Of a DNA stretch of 64,000 bases, positions 53,196-62,911 are shown piece by piece. The stretch is from Thalassospira profundimaris WP0211. GTDB taxonomy: Bacteria > Pseudomonadota > Alphaproteobacteria > Rhodospirillales > Thalassospiraceae. The stretch is from the NCBI RefSeq assembly GCF_000300275.1, contig NZ_AMRN01000002.1:1-64000 (forward strand). Reading direction: 5' to 3'. The position numbers were made by a program, and so were the translations under genes. The notes under the pieces are model-generated. The model made no database searches. It saw nothing but the letters and a program-made list of their open reading frames with translations, and had not been told where the DNA came from. How positions within the stretch are numbered: the first letter of the stretch is position 1; the number at the start of each line of letters is the position of its first letter.

Positions 53196-53403
53196 GCACG
53201 TGGGAGAGGCCGCAGTCCTGATCGGATGAGCGGACGCCGAAGGAGCAACCACCCCGGAAACTCTCAGGCAACAGGACCGCGTGGAGATGGGACTCTGGAA
53301 AGCAGGTGACCTGAATTTCTGATCAGGAACACCTCGCCGAAGATGTAAGCAGACCGGCTTCCTACCCCGGATGTGATTCTTTCAGGCTCCAAAGACAGAG
53401 GGG
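53196..53403 (+). ncRNA. Tandem glycine riboswitch upstream of gcvT
   Basis: Two consecutive glycine aptamers fill the 5' leader of gcvT. The first (about 53196-53284) contains the conserved GCCGAAGGAGCAA core and GGAAACTCTCAGGCAACAGGACCG. The second (about 53286-53403) contains GCCGAAGATGTAAGCAGACCGG and TCTTTCAGGCTCCAAAGACAGAGGGGG. These conserved strings, their order and spacing, and the position before the glycine cleavage operon match the known glycine riboswitch class. Such switches normally turn expression on when glycine is high. Exact stem ends were not computed. The remaining intergenic sequence from 53088 to 53195 should hold the promoter. Confidence 0.95.
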
Positions 53404-53459
53404 GAATGTGGTTGGCCACTGGTCGGCTATATTTCGCAACGATTGTCTTGGAGAACCTG

Positions 53460-54572
53460 ATGGCGGATCAAGAATCCGAACTTCTAAAAACTGCCCTTTA
53501 TGATTTGCATGTGGAACTCGGTGCCAAAATGGTACCGTTCGCGGGCTATGCCATGCCTGTGCAATATCCGCTTGGTGTGAAGGGCGAACATCTTCATACC
53601 CGTGCGAAGGCAGGCCTGTTTGATGTGTCCCATATGGGGCAGGTGCGTTTGACCGGCGAGAACCGCGTGGCGGAGCTTGAAAAGCTTGTGCCCGGTGATA
53701 TTGCCATCCTCAAACCCGGTCGCACCCGCTATTCCGCATTTACCCAGGACGACGGCACGATCCTTGACGATCTGATGATTACCAATGCGGGCGACAGCCT
53801 GTTTCTGGTGATCAATGCGGCCTGCAAGGACGATGATATCGTTCATATGCGTGCCAATCTTGGTGACGGTGTATCGCTTGAAGAAATCGATGACCGGGCG
53901 CTTCTCGCACTTCAGGGCCCGGATGCGGCCAAGGTTCTGGCGCGCTTTGCACCATCGGTTGCCGATCTGAAATTCATGAGCTTTGCCGAAATCGACATCG
54001 CTGGCAGTCCGTGCTTTGTGACCCGTTCGGGTTACACCGGCGAAGACGGCTTTGAGATTTCCGTACCCAACGCCGATGCCGAGGCGCTTGCACGCAAGCT
54101 GCTGGCCGAGGACGAGGTCGAGGCGATTGGCCTTGGCGCACGTGACTCACTGCGCCTCGAAGCGGGCCTTTGCCTGTATGGCAATGACATTGATACCACC
54201 ACGACCCCGGTTGAAGGGGATCTGAACTGGATCATCAACAAACGTCGCCGGGCCGAGGGTGGCTTCAAGGGCGCGGATGTGATCCTTGATCAGCTTGAAC
54301 ACGGTGCGGATCGCAAACGTGTCGGCATCAAGCCCGAAGGCAAGGCACCGGCACGCGAACACACCCAGATTTTGAACGCGGATGGCGAAGAAATCGGCGA
54401 GATCACCTCGGGCGGGTTTGGCCCGACCGTCGATGGCCCGATTGCCATGGGGTATGTCGCAATTGAATTTGCCGAACCGGGTACCAAGGTCGATCTTATG
54501 GTGCGCGGCAAGGCGCGCCCGGCCGAGGTGGTCGAACTTCCGTTCGCGCCGCATCGTTATTTCCGCGGTTGA
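53460..54572 (+). CDS. gcvT: Aminomethyltransferase (glycine cleavage T protein)
   Basis: Takes the aminomethyl group from GcvH lipoate and transfers its carbon to tetrahydrofolate, releasing ammonia. The 370-residue protein begins LLKTALYDLHVELGAKMVPFAGYAMPVQY. It contains GLFDVSHMGQ with the conserved Asp, the folate-binding region, and the late GFKGADVIL and GEITSGGFGPTV segments. The ATG at 53460 has a GGAG site; the open frame upstream overlaps the riboswitch. First gene of gcvT-gcvH-gcvPA-gcvPB, all co-transcribed. Confidence 0.97.
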   Translation: MADQESELLKTALYDLHVELGAKMVPFAGYAMPVQYPLGVKGEHLHTRAKAGLFDVSHMGQVRLTGENRVAELEKLVPGDIAILKPGRTRYSAFTQDDGTILDDLMITNAGDSLFLVINAACKDDDIVHMRANLGDGVSLEEIDDRALLALQGPDAAKVLARFAPSVADLKFMSFAEIDIAGSPCFVTRSGYTGEDGFEISVPNADAEALARKLLAEDEVEAIGLGARDSLRLEAGLCLYGNDIDTTTTPVEGDLNWIINKRRRAEGGFKGADVILDQLEHGADRKRVGIKPEGKAPAREHTQILNADGEEIGEITSGGFGPTVDGPIAMGYVAIEFAEPGTKVDLMVRGKARPAEVVELPFAPHRYFRG

Positions 54573-54646
54573 GAACCAGAATTTATCATAGAGAGAGCGG
54601 CGCTACGCTGCATTGGCACTGAATTGATCAACAGGGACAATGGAAG

Positions 54647-55018
54647 ATGACTAAGAAATTTTCGCAGGAACATGAATGGATCGAGCTTGAAGACGGTGTG
54701 GCAACCGTTGGCATCACCGATTACGCGCAGCAGTCGCTGGGCGATATCGTTTATGTCGAGCTGCCGGAAGTTGGCAAGAAACTGACCAAGGATGGCGACG
54801 CCGCGGTTGTTGAATCGGTCAAGGCCGCCAGTGACGTCTACGCCCCGCTGGATGGTGAAATTGTCGAGGTCAACGAAGAGCTTGATGACAATCCTGCACT
54901 GGTCAATGAAGCCCCGGAATCTGATGGCTGGTTCTTTAGAATGACACTGACCGATGAATCCCAGCTTGATGAGCTGATGGATGAAGCTGCCTACAAAGAC
55001 TTCGTCGAAGGCCTTTAA
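54647..55018 (+). CDS. gcvH: Glycine cleavage system H protein
   Basis: The lipoylated shuttle between P, T and L proteins. The 123-residue protein has normal length and the lipoylation lysine K59 in [12 protein letters not shown], preceded by [13 protein letters not shown]. It sits between gcvT and the split gcvP genes and starts 74 bases after gcvT. Dihydrolipoamide dehydrogenase, the L protein, is not in this window and is likely shared with 2-oxoacid dehydrogenases. Confidence 0.97.
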   Translation: MTKKFSQEHEWIELEDGVATVGITDYAQQSLGDIVYVELPEVGKKLTKDGDAAVVESVKAASDVYAPLDGEIVEVNEELDDNPALVNEAPESDGWFFRMTLTDESQLDELMDEAAYKDFVEGL

Positions 55019-55021
55019 AAC

Positions 55022-56377
55022 ATGCGTTATCTCCCACTGACACGCGCTGATCGTGCTGCGATGCTTGATACCATCGGGGCATCATCGGTTGATGAACTTT
55101 ATTGTGATGTGCCCGACGGCGCGTTGCTTGATGCACCTGTTGATTTGCCATCCCACCTTGGCGAAATGCAGGTCGAACGCGATATGATGGCCTTGGCCGC
55201 CAAAAACATGGGCGCATCGAGCGTGCCCAGTTTCCTGGGCGCGGGTGCCTATCGCCACCATGTTCCGGCGACGGTTGATTACGTGATCCAGCGCGGTGAG
55301 TTTCTGACCGCCTATACCCCGTATCAGCCAGAAATCGCGCAAGGGACACTGCAATACCTGTTTGAATTCCAGACCCAGGTTGCCTCGATCACCGGGATGG
55401 ATGTTGCCAACGCGTCGATGTGGGATGGTGCGACATCCTGCGCCGAAGCGGTTCTGATGGCCTGCCGTGCGACCCGTCGCAAGAAGGCGGTTCTTTCGGG
55501 TGGTCTGCACCCGCATTACCGCGAAGTGACCGAAACCTATTGCCAGTATAGCGACACCGAAGTTGCCGGGCGCGATGGGCATCCGGAACATCAGGCAACT
55601 GCCGAAGAACTCAACGATCTGATTGATGATCAGACCGCCTGTGTTGTCGTGCAGTACCCGGACGTCTTTGGCCGCATTCAGGATCACACCCAACTGGCCG
55701 ATCTTTGCCATGCCAAGGGTGCGCTTCTGGTGGTGGTCTTTACCGAGGCGGTGGCGTTTGGCGCGGTGAAATCACCGGGCAGCTTTGGCGCAGACATCGT
55801 TTGCGGCGAAGGCCAGTCGATCGGTAATGCGCTGAACTATGGTGGGCCGTATGTCGGTCTGTTTGCCACCACGCAAAAGCTCGTGCGTCAGATGCCGGGC
55901 CGCCTGTGTGGTGAAACGGTTGATCAGGACGGCAAACGTGGTTTTGTTCTGACGCTGTCGACCCGCGAACAGCATATCCGCCGTGAAAAGGCGACCTCGA
56001 ACATCTGCACCAACTCGGGCCTGTGTTCGTTGGCCTTTACGGTGCATATGAGCCTGCTGGGTGAAGACGGTTATCGCCGTTTGGCGACATTGAACCATGA
56101 AAATGCCTGCAAGGCGGCGGACGCGATTGATGCCGTTGATGGGGCGTCGGTGGTCAATGACAGCTTCTTTAACGAATTCACCGTGAAGCTTTCCAAGCCG
56201 GCCGCCGAAGTGGTTGAAGCGCTGGTTGCCAAGGGCGTCCTTGCCGGTGTGCCGCTGTCGCGTCTGTATCCGAACCGTTCGGATCTGGATAAGTACCTGT
56301 TGGTTGCGGTCACCGAAACCAACACGGACGAGGATATCGCGGCGCTTGCGTCCGCATTGAAGGAGGCGCTGGCATGA
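55022..56377 (+). CDS. gcvPA: Glycine dehydrogenase (decarboxylating) subunit 1
   Basis: The alpha half of the split P protein, which decarboxylates glycine with PLP. The 451-residue protein has the family start [58 protein letters not shown], and [21 protein letters not shown]. The PLP lysine is in the partner GcvPB. It starts three bases after gcvH and overlaps gcvPB by four bases (ATGA), so the two subunits are made in equal amounts. The two-gene form is normal in alphaproteobacteria. Confidence 0.96.
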   Translation: MRYLPLTRADRAAMLDTIGASSVDELYCDVPDGALLDAPVDLPSHLGEMQVERDMMALAAKNMGASSVPSFLGAGAYRHHVPATVDYVIQRGEFLTAYTPYQPEIAQGTLQYLFEFQTQVASITGMDVANASMWDGATSCAEAVLMACRATRRKKAVLSGGLHPHYREVTETYCQYSDTEVAGRDGHPEHQATAEELNDLIDDQTACVVVQYPDVFGRIQDHTQLADLCHAKGALLVVVFTEAVAFGAVKSPGSFGADIVCGEGQSIGNALNYGGPYVGLFATTQKLVRQMPGRLCGETVDQDGKRGFVLTLSTREQHIRREKATSNICTNSGLCSLAFTVHMSLLGEDGYRRLATLNHENACKAADAIDAVDGASVVNDSFFNEFTVKLSKPAAEVVEALVAKGVLAGVPLSRLYPNRSDLDKYLLVAVTETNTDEDIAALASALKEALA

Positions 56378-57870
56378 CCTTTACAACCCATACCGGCAAC
56401 CGTGGACTTGTTCTTGAAGAACAGCTGATTTTCGAGCAGGGCCAGCCCGGCCGTACCGGCGTTGATTTGCCGGAACCAAAGGGCACCAAATCGCGCCTCG
56501 GTGGTCTTGACCGTGATAGCGACGTTGGTCTTCCGGGGCTTTCGGAGCCGCAAGTCGTGCGTCACTTCACGCGCCTGTCGCAGAAGAACTATGGCATTGA
56601 TGCCGGTTTCTTCCCGCTGGGTTCGTGCACGATGAAGCATAACCCGCGCCTGAACGAAAAAGTCGCCCGTCTGCCCGGTCTTGCCGATCTGCATCCGATG
56701 CAGCCCGAAAGCACCGTTCAGGGTGCGTTGGAACTGATTGATCAGTGTGCGCATTGGCTTCTGGTTCTGACCGGCATGCCGGCGGTTTCCATGTCCCCGG
56801 CAGCGGGTGCACAGGGTGAGCTTTGCGGCATGATGGCCATTCGTGCGGCCCTTGACGCACGCGGTGAAAACCGTCGTCGTGTACTGGTGCCGGAATCAGC
56901 CCACGGGACCAACCCGGCAACGGCAGCAGCCTGTGGCTTTACAGTTGATTCGATCCCCGCGACCGAGGATGGCCGGGTTGATCTGGCGGCGTTTGAAGCC
57001 AAGCTTGGCGACGATGTGGCTGGCATCATGCTGACCAACCCGAATACCTGCGGTTTGTTTGAACGTGATGTCCGCAAGATTGCCGATCTGGTGCATGAGG
57101 CGGGCGGGTATTTCTATTGCGATGGTGCGAACTTCAACGCCATTGTTGGTCGGGTGCGCCCGGCGGACCTTGGCATTGATGCGATGCATATCAACCTGCA
57201 CAAGACGTTCTCGACCCCGCATGGCGGCGGTGGACCGGGTTCAGGACCCGTTGTCTTTTCCGAGGCACTGGCACCGTTTGCCCCGATCCCGTATGTCGTG
57301 AAAAAGGGTGATGGTTTCCATCTGGTCGAAACCGCAGACGAAGAAGACGGCATGAAGCCGTTTGGCCGTCTGAAGGGCTTCCATGGTCAGATGGGCATGT
57401 TTATTCGTGCGCTGACCTATATGAAAAGCCATGGTGCAGATGGCCTGCGTCAGGCATCGGGTGATGCAGTGCTGAATGCCAACTATCTGCTTGCGCGTCT
57501 TAAGGACAAGCTCAGTGTCGCCTTCCCGGGCTATTGCATGCATGAAGCCCTGTTTGACGACGGCTTCCTGAAAGATACCGGGGTTTCGACGCTGGATCTG
57601 GCCAAGGCAATCATCGACGAAGGGTTCCACCCGATGACGATGTATTTCCCGCTGGTGGTTCATGGGGCGTTGCTGATCGAACCGACCGAAACCGAAACCA
57701 AGGAATCGATTGATCAGTTCTGTGATGCGATTCTGTCGCTTGTGGCCAAGGCCGAGTCGGGCGATGCAGAATTCTTCAAGAATGCACCGTACCTGACCCC
57801 GCGCAGACGCCTTGATGAAACGGCGGCTGCCCGTAAGCCGGTTTTGCGCTGGAAGCCTGAAACAGCTTGA
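56374..57870 (+). CDS. gcvPB: Glycine dehydrogenase (decarboxylating) subunit 2
   Basis: The beta half of the P protein carrying the PLP lysine in [19 protein letters not shown]. Other hallmarks: [54 protein letters not shown] and [12 protein letters not shown]. The 498-residue length is typical. It begins inside the last codons of gcvPA and is followed by a strong terminator. In this operon glycine is converted to carbon dioxide, ammonia and 5,10-methylene-tetrahydrofolate. Confidence 0.97.
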   Translation: MTFTTHTGNRGLVLEEQLIFEQGQPGRTGVDLPEPKGTKSRLGGLDRDSDVGLPGLSEPQVVRHFTRLSQKNYGIDAGFFPLGSCTMKHNPRLNEKVARLPGLADLHPMQPESTVQGALELIDQCAHWLLVLTGMPAVSMSPAAGAQGELCGMMAIRAALDARGENRRRVLVPESAHGTNPATAAACGFTVDSIPATEDGRVDLAAFEAKLGDDVAGIMLTNPNTCGLFERDVRKIADLVHEAGGYFYCDGANFNAIVGRVRPADLGIDAMHINLHKTFSTPHGGGGPGSGPVVFSEALAPFAPIPYVVKKGDGFHLVETADEEDGMKPFGRLKGFHGQMGMFIRALTYMKSHGADGLRQASGDAVLNANYLLARLKDKLSVAFPGYCMHEALFDDGFLKDTGVSTLDLAKAIIDEGFHPMTMYFPLVVHGALLIEPTETETKESIDQFCDAILSLVAKAESGDAEFFKNAPYLTPRRRLDETAAARKPVLRWKPETA

Positions 57871-57897
57871 TAACCAACGCAACCTGACCTTTTGGTG

Positions 57898-57930
57898 CAC
57901 CCCGGTCTTTTGGCCGGGGTGTTCTTTTTC
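57898..57930 (+). terminator. Terminator of the gcv operon
   Basis: CACCCCGG (57898-57905) pairs with CCGGGGTG (57914-57921) across an 8-base loop and is followed by TTCTTTTT. It lies 27 bases after the gcvPB stop. Confidence 0.9.
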
Positions 57931-58072
57931 AAAGACTTGGACTTGAAACCCATTGGACTTGTCGCAATCTGCACCCTTATACTTGCCGTAATAGTAATGA
58001 ACGCCGTCAAAATGGTGCGTTTGGGGATTTAGTGATCGGACGTATGTCCGTTCCGGAGGGTTAAAGTCAGTT

Positions 58073-58984
58073 ATGTCTCGTCGCGTGCAAAAAGTATTCA
58101 CTGCCGAACGTCGTCTTAAAGAACGCACCGGTGGTGTTGTTGAGGATTGGTCTGACTCCTTTTTTGACCCGACGCTGGAAAGCGGCATGGGGGCGGGGGA
58201 ACCGATGCAGGCATCCTTGCCGGCAGCGACGAGTGCCCCGGAAACATCCGGTATTACCCAGGCTGTTCTTGATGAAATCAGAGCCCTGCGTGGTGAAGTT
58301 TCACAACTGCGTCAGGCGGTGGCAGCCGGTGGTGTTCCGGCCAGTGATGTCGCCACCCCGTTTGCATCAAACGATGCGCCTATGGATGAATTGCCCGAAC
58401 CGGTTTCAAGTAACCCAAGTCACTCCAATCGCCCGGGGGCGGCAGAGCCCGACCGTGACGATCTGGAACTGATCCGCACCCAGATCGCGGAAATGAACGA
58501 GCACATCCACAGGGCCAAGGTTCAGATTGCGTCGCTGCGCCATCCAAAGGCACAGGATGACCGGCTGGTAAGTGCGACCTCGGAACTTGATGCCATCGTC
58601 AAGGATACCGAAATGGCAACCCATACCATTCTGGAATCCGCCGAGCAGATTGACGATCTGACGATGACGCTCAAAAACTCGGCGCCGAGCGATTTTGTCG
58701 CCGATCACGTCGAACAGATAGCTTTCATCGTTACCAAGATTTTTGAAGCCTGTAACTTCCAGGATATTACCGGACAGCGCATCAACAAGGTTGTCAGAAC
58801 GCTTGAGTTCGTTGAAGAGCGCGTCCACAACATGATCTCGATCTGGGGTGAAGATGCGTTTGCCGAATTGCCGGTTCCTGAGGTCGAGGAAGAATCACGC
58901 CCCGAGGATGCAGACCTTCTGAATGGTCCGCAGCTCGAAGGGGAAGGCATCAGCCAGGACGATATCGATAAGTTGTTCGAATAA
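58073..58984 (+). CDS. CheZ-family chemotaxis phosphatase
   Basis: A 303-residue CheZ homologue. The N-terminal 140 residues are variable and proline-rich. The CheZ core follows with a long helix (TEMATHTILESAEQIDDLTMTL) and the catalytic segment FEACNFQDITGQRINKVVRTLEFVEERV, where the conserved Gln of DITGQR attacks the CheY aspartyl phosphate. The protein ends with ISQDDIDKLFE, close to the FliM N-terminal SQxEIDxL CheY-binding motif and the CheY-binding tail of CheZ. It would accelerate dephosphorylation of CheY-P. A second CheZ-like gene is at the right end of the window. Confidence 0.88.
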   Translation: MSRRVQKVFTAERRLKERTGGVVEDWSDSFFDPTLESGMGAGEPMQASLPAATSAPETSGITQAVLDEIRALRGEVSQLRQAVAAGGVPASDVATPFASNDAPMDELPEPVSSNPSHSNRPGAAEPDRDDLELIRTQIAEMNEHIHRAKVQIASLRHPKAQDDRLVSATSELDAIVKDTEMATHTILESAEQIDDLTMTLKNSAPSDFVADHVEQIAFIVTKIFEACNFQDITGQRINKVVRTLEFVEERVHNMISIWGEDAFAELPVPEVEEESRPEDADLLNGPQLEGEGISQDDIDKLFE

Positions 58985-59106
58985 TTCGAAAAATGCTTGG
59001 TTTTGTGCTGTGATTTAAGGTAGTAGCGTGAGCTATATCTTCTTGGCAAAGAGCGCTGAAGGCGTTTTCGCCCAGTCTTTTGTCAATCAAAAGTTTACAT
59101 ATGTAG

Positions 59107-59128
59107 GGTAAGTTCTTACCTATAAGAA
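59107..59128. promoter_or_regulatory. Overlapping palindromes upstream of hypothetical gene
   Basis: GGTAAG-TT-CTTACC (59107-59120) overlaps a TTCTTA/TAAGAA dyad (59113-59118 and 59123-59128). It lies about 75 bases before the hypothetical gene start, a plausible repressor site region. No regulator is assigned. Confidence 0.35.
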
Positions 59129-59164
59129 TAAGAAGCTATGTTGGGATGCGTGTGACATACGGTT

Positions 59165-59182
59165 GCACGCGTTTTGGCGTGC
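59165..59182 (+). other. Stem-loop abutting the ribosome site
   Basis: GCACGC (59165-59170) pairs with GCGTGC (59177-59182) across a 6-base loop, ending two bases before the GGAGG ribosome site of the 59195 gene. It might restrict or space ribosome access. Confidence 0.35.
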
Positions 59183-59194
59183 TTGGAGGTTAAT

Positions 59195-59599
59195 ATGGGA
59201 TTTTGGTCTCTCGGTGCTATTCGCCAGCCAAAGGCACAAGATATAAAATGGCGAAAAAGCCCACGTGGGGAGTACTACCGCCTGTTCATGATCGACGATA
59301 TTTCAGAGCTTAGCCTGGATGGGGTCGGTGGCGTTTACTTGCTGTGGCATGGTGGCCTGAAGCCGTCTTGGCTGGTGGCTGGTGCAACAGAAGATCTTGG
59401 ACACAGTTTTTCTGAACTGATGCGAGATCCGGATATTCGCGAATATGACACCCGTGGCGGGGTCTATATGAGCTGGTCGCCGATCAAAGACAGTTTCCGG
59501 GAAGGTGTTGTGCATTTCATTGCCAAGCACACCAACCCGACCTTTGAATGCGATTATGACAGCAAGGAAGACCCGATACCGGTTTTGCTTCCGCGCTGA
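59195..59599 (+). CDS. Hypothetical protein
   Basis: A 134-residue soluble protein from the ATG at 59195, preceded by GGAGG at six bases. It has no signal peptide or membrane helix. Recognisable features are an aromatic-rich N-terminus (MGFWSLGAIRQPKAQDIKWRKSP), a glycine-bearing turn GGVYLLWHGGLKPSWLVAG and a second GGVYMSWSP, which suggest a small beta-rich fold with an internal repeat. It sits behind a CheZ gene with its own AT-rich upstream region. The family is not recognised. Confidence 0.7.
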   Translation: MGFWSLGAIRQPKAQDIKWRKSPRGEYYRLFMIDDISELSLDGVGGVYLLWHGGLKPSWLVAGATEDLGHSFSELMRDPDIREYDTRGGVYMSWSPIKDSFREGVVHFIAKHTNPTFECDYDSKEDPIPVLLPR

Positions 59600-59631
59600 T
59601 CAGGCAATAATATTCCCTACATTCAAAGCAA

Positions 59632-59659
59632 AAAGCTCCGCAAATGATTGCGGAGCTTT
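59632..59659. terminator. Bidirectional terminator
   Basis: AAAGCTCCGCAA (59632-59643) pairs perfectly with TTGCGGAGCTTT (59648-59659) over a 4-base loop, with T-rich sequence on both sides. It serves the hypothetical gene (plus) and the peroxiredoxin gene (minus), which converge here. Confidence 0.88.
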
Positions 59660-59688
59660 AAGCGCTTTTTGCGGGAAAGTTTCCGGTT

Positions 59689-60168
59689 TTAAAGCTTTTT
59701 CAGAACAGCTTCGGCACTTGAAACTTCAAACGCGCCCGGTTCTTCGACGGCAATGTCGGTGACTTTGCCGTCTTCGACAATCATGGCGAAACGGTTGGCG
59801 CGCTTGCCAAGGCCGCGGCCGGTCAGGTCAAGTCCAAGCCCGGTTGCGTCGACAAACGCCAGATCCCCGTCCGAAAGCATGGTGACGTCGTTGGCCTTTT
59901 CCGCGTCGGCCCATGCCTGAAGGACAAAGGCATCGTTTGATGCAAGGCAGGCAATCTCATCGACACCTTTGGCTTTGATCTCATCGGCTTTGGCAACAAA
60001 GCCCGGAAGGTGTTTGGCCGAGCAGGTCGGGGTGAAGGCACCCGGTACGGCAAACAGGACAACTTTGCGACCTGCGAAGAATTCCTTGGAATTGACAGCT
60101 TCCGGACCGTCGCTGGTTGCGCGGAAAAGGGTAACTTCCGGGAGTTCGGAACCGACTGAAATGGTCAT
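59689..60168 (-). CDS. Peroxiredoxin, Prx5-type
   Basis: A 159-residue thiol peroxidase that reduces hydrogen peroxide and organic hydroperoxides, usually with glutathione/glutaredoxin as donor. The peroxidatic cysteine is C49 in FAVPGAFTPTCSAKHLPGF, the Prx5 signature, with DEIACLASNDAFVLQAWADA following and a second cysteine in that segment. The ATG at 60168 has a GGAG site seven bases upstream. It lies downstream of dsbD on the same strand with a 215-base gap that probably contains its own promoter. Confidence 0.94.
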   Translation of the reverse strand: MTISVGSELPEVTLFRATSDGPEAVNSKEFFAGRKVVLFAVPGAFTPTCSAKHLPGFVAKADEIKAKGVDEIACLASNDAFVLQAWADAEKANDVTMLSDGDLAFVDATGLGLDLTGRGLGKRANRFAMIVEDGKVTDIAVEEPGAFEVSSAEAVLKKL

Positions 60169-60383
60169 GGGTATCTCCGTTATTTGGCGCAATCCCGTTG
60201 ACTGCGCGCTGGATCGCATGCCGGAATCAAACACCAAATCTGCTTGGCATTCAATGCTTTCACGCAGAGTTTTTAACAGGTTTCATCTGCCTGACTTCAA
60301 TTGGCAGCAATTTCTGGCCTGTGTGCACCTTAACGCCTGCGCTGAGAGGAGCGGAAACACTGCGCGTTCCCAATCAGATGTGA

Positions 60384-62591
60384 TCACTGAACGGAACTGG
60401 CAAGGCTTGCCGAACCGTTTGCATCTTCAAGCGCACCAAGAACCTCGTCCACACCGAGCAACTCTGAAAGCAAAATGCCATCCGGTGCCCCCGGACCAAA
60501 TACCGCATTGAACGGAATGCCAAATCGGCCATAAGAGGCAAGGTAATCGGCAATTTTTTGATCCGGACGGGTCCAGTCGGCCTGCATCAGGACAACATCA
60601 TCCTGCATCAATGCATTTCGGACGTCGGACTTTTCGAGAACCAGCTTTTTGTTGACCTGACAGGTCACACACCATTCGGCCGTAACATCGATCACGACCG
60701 TCTTTCCATCGGCAACCAAACGATCAATGGTTTCAGGTGCAAACGCCTGCCAGACAAGTGTGCCATTGTCCGATGATGCGCTTGGCGATGACGGCGGTTG
60801 TGAAAAGCCGGGCGCAAACAGTGCAACAAGGAAGCCCAGTACAGCCAGTGACGTAAAGGCAAAGCGTGGACGCAGGTTTGATGTGCGTTTGCGGGCCCAG
60901 ATAAAGACGCAGCCCAAAATCAGGCCAAGCCCGACGGCAATCGCACCACCCATGCCGATCTGGACCGATAGAATACCCAGAAGCCAGATCGCCGTGCCGA
61001 TCAGGGCAAGACCCAGAACAACTTTGACGCCATTCATCCAGCGGCCCGGTTTGGGCAGGATATGTGCCACACGCGGTTGGATGGCGATGGCAAAATACGG
61101 TAGCGCCAAGCCAATCCCCAGCAAGGTGAAGATCCAGAAGATATCAAACACACTGCCTGCCAGCGCAAAACCAACCGCCGTGCCAAGGAACGGGGCAGAG
61201 CAGGGGGTTGCCAGCAAGGTGGCAAACATGCCGGTCAGGAAGTTGCTGCTGATATGGTGGCCGTGGCTTTCGCTGCGTGTGATGGCGTCATTTGCCGCGT
61301 TGCCAAGCTGATCCGGGCCGGAAATTTCAAACAGCCCCCACATATTCAGCGCAAACAGGGCGAGGATGATCGTCATAACCGTCAGGAACAGCGGTTGCTG
61401 GAACTGAATGCCCCAGCCAATGGTGCCCCCGGCCAGTTTGATGCCGACCAGAACAGCGGCAATCAGCCAGAAGGATGTAATGATCCCGGCGGCACTGGCA
61501 AGGAAACCGATGCGTACCCGGTTAATGTCCTGTTCGCGGGCTTTAAGGGCTGACATAATCTTGATCGACAGGACCGGCAACACACATGGCATGACATTCA
61601 GGATCAGGCCGCCAAGCAGGGCGAACAATCCGATCATCGCGAAACTCATGCCTGCCGTTGCGCCCGCGCTGGATGCTGTGCTTATGGCTGCGTTGCCATC
61701 GCCGACAACAAGGTTTTGCTCAACAGAAAGCGGACCTGCAATGACGGTGACGGTGACTGGCTGATCTTTCAGTGTCTGGTCTTCGGCCAAGCCCATGACG
61801 GTCAGATCGAAATACTGAACATCCTCGTTGCTGCCCGTCGCGGTCGTTTGCGGTTCGGGCAGACCGAAACCTGCACGCAGGTCGCTTTCAATCAGGATGT
61901 CGTCAATGTCGACCCCGGCATCATCAAGGCCGCGAACACCCAGACGCAGGCTGTGTGTTTCGCCCTGGTTGATGCTGGAAATACTGGTGACTTCGATGGG
62001 AAGGCCGGTGCCGCGCAGCGGCACCTTGGAAACAAATTTTTCGATCTGGTGGGCGTGATTGCTGGCGATCGATGTGCCTGCACCAGCGGAGGCACTGGCG
62101 GGGATATCAAGATCAAAGCTGGCATTTGCCGGAATGCAGATGTCGCTGCACACCAGATAATCGACATCAAGGCGGATCGCGACCGGTTGGGCCGGATCGG
62201 GGATCGCAACATCAATCGGCAGAATGATGTGATCCTTGTAGCCGAATGTTTCGAGGCCAAAGATCGAAAAGCGGTGAGGGGCCGGCCAAAGGATGTTTGC
62301 GTCGCCGACATTTTCGGACCCGGTCCAATCAAGTTGCGGCGGGAAACCGGCATCGCCTGCGCTGCGCCAGTAAATCTTCCAGTCGGGTTGCAGTTCGTAT
62401 TCAAGACCAAGACGGAGTGTCTGTTTGCCGCCGGTTTCGGTTTGCGCACTGATCAGGCGAACTGACGCGAAGTCCTCATCGACCCAGTCGGTTGCCATAT
62501 CCGATGCCGCCAGTGCAACAGAACTTGCACCGATGGATGACAGGCAGATGGCAATTAAAAAAGCCAAGCGGGTGATAAGGTGGCGGAGCAC
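60384..62591 (-). CDS. DsbD/ScsB-like thiol:disulfide interchange protein
   Basis: A 735-residue inner-membrane protein that passes reducing equivalents from cytosolic thioredoxin to the periplasm. The GTG at 62591 (AAGGA site) gives a normal signal peptide ending ALAA. It is followed by a roughly 250-residue periplasmic domain with CSDICIPANA (paired cysteines as in the DsbD alpha/ScsB N-terminal domain). Next is a membrane domain of about eight helices with the electron-relay cysteines in MPCVLPVLSIK and ATPCSAPFLG, and a C-terminal thioredoxin domain with active site EWCVTC. The N-terminal domain is more like ScsB than classical DsbD. Partners may include the TlpA-like protein at 22.6 kb. 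Confidence 0.92.
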   Translation of the reverse strand: MLRHLITRLAFLIAICLSSIGASSVALAASDMATDWVDEDFASVRLISAQTETGGKQTLRLGLEYELQPDWKIYWRSAGDAGFPPQLDWTGSENVGDANILWPAPHRFSIFGLETFGYKDHIILPIDVAIPDPAQPVAIRLDVDYLVCSDICIPANASFDLDIPASASAGAGTSIASNHAHQIEKFVSKVPLRGTGLPIEVTSISSINQGETHSLRLGVRGLDDAGVDIDDILIESDLRAGFGLPEPQTTATGSNEDVQYFDLTVMGLAEDQTLKDQPVTVTVIAGPLSVEQNLVVGDGNAAISTASSAGATAGMSFAMIGLFALLGGLILNVMPCVLPVLSIKIMSALKAREQDINRVRIGFLASAAGIITSFWLIAAVLVGIKLAGGTIGWGIQFQQPLFLTVMTIILALFALNMWGLFEISGPDQLGNAANDAITRSESHGHHISSNFLTGMFATLLATPCSAPFLGTAVGFALAGSVFDIFWIFTLLGIGLALPYFAIAIQPRVAHILPKPGRWMNGVKVVLGLALIGTAIWLLGILSVQIGMGGAIAVGLGLILGCVFIWARKRTSNLRPRFAFTSLAVLGFLVALFAPGFSQPPSSPSASSDNGTLVWQAFAPETIDRLVADGKTVVIDVTAEWCVTCQVNKKLVLEKSDVRNALMQDDVVLMQADWTRPDQKIADYLASYGRFGIPFNAVFGPGAPDGILLSELLGVDEVLGALEDANGSASLASSVQ

Positions 62592-62911
62592 GTGTTGTTC
62601 CTTAAGCACGAAAAACCGATTTGCGCAGTGTGGGCCAAACTTGTGGCACAGAAGAGGCGTAATTCCAGTCCCCGTTCAAATCAAGCCACGACTGTGTGAA
62701 CGCCCTATCACTAGCACATGCAGGCAGGGGCTTGTCCTGATCCAACGCAAAACGAGATGGATCCATTGCCATGGCAGTGCGTTCCTATCTACATGAGGTA
62801 TATGGCAATCCGGAATGTCAAACGACAAAAAACACGGTTTTCCGGGTTCTTGATGGAAATGGGCAGGTATTCGCGCTAGGCTCTGTGAAACAGGATAAAG
62901 AGAGTTGCGAC
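62592..62911. other. Divergent dsbD-like / algH intergenic region
   Basis: About 320 bases with no gene found. It should carry promoters for both flanking genes. Reading frames extend leftward into it from algH but have no ribosome site or conserved sequence. No strong dyad, riboswitch core or repeat was recognised. Confidence 0.5.
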
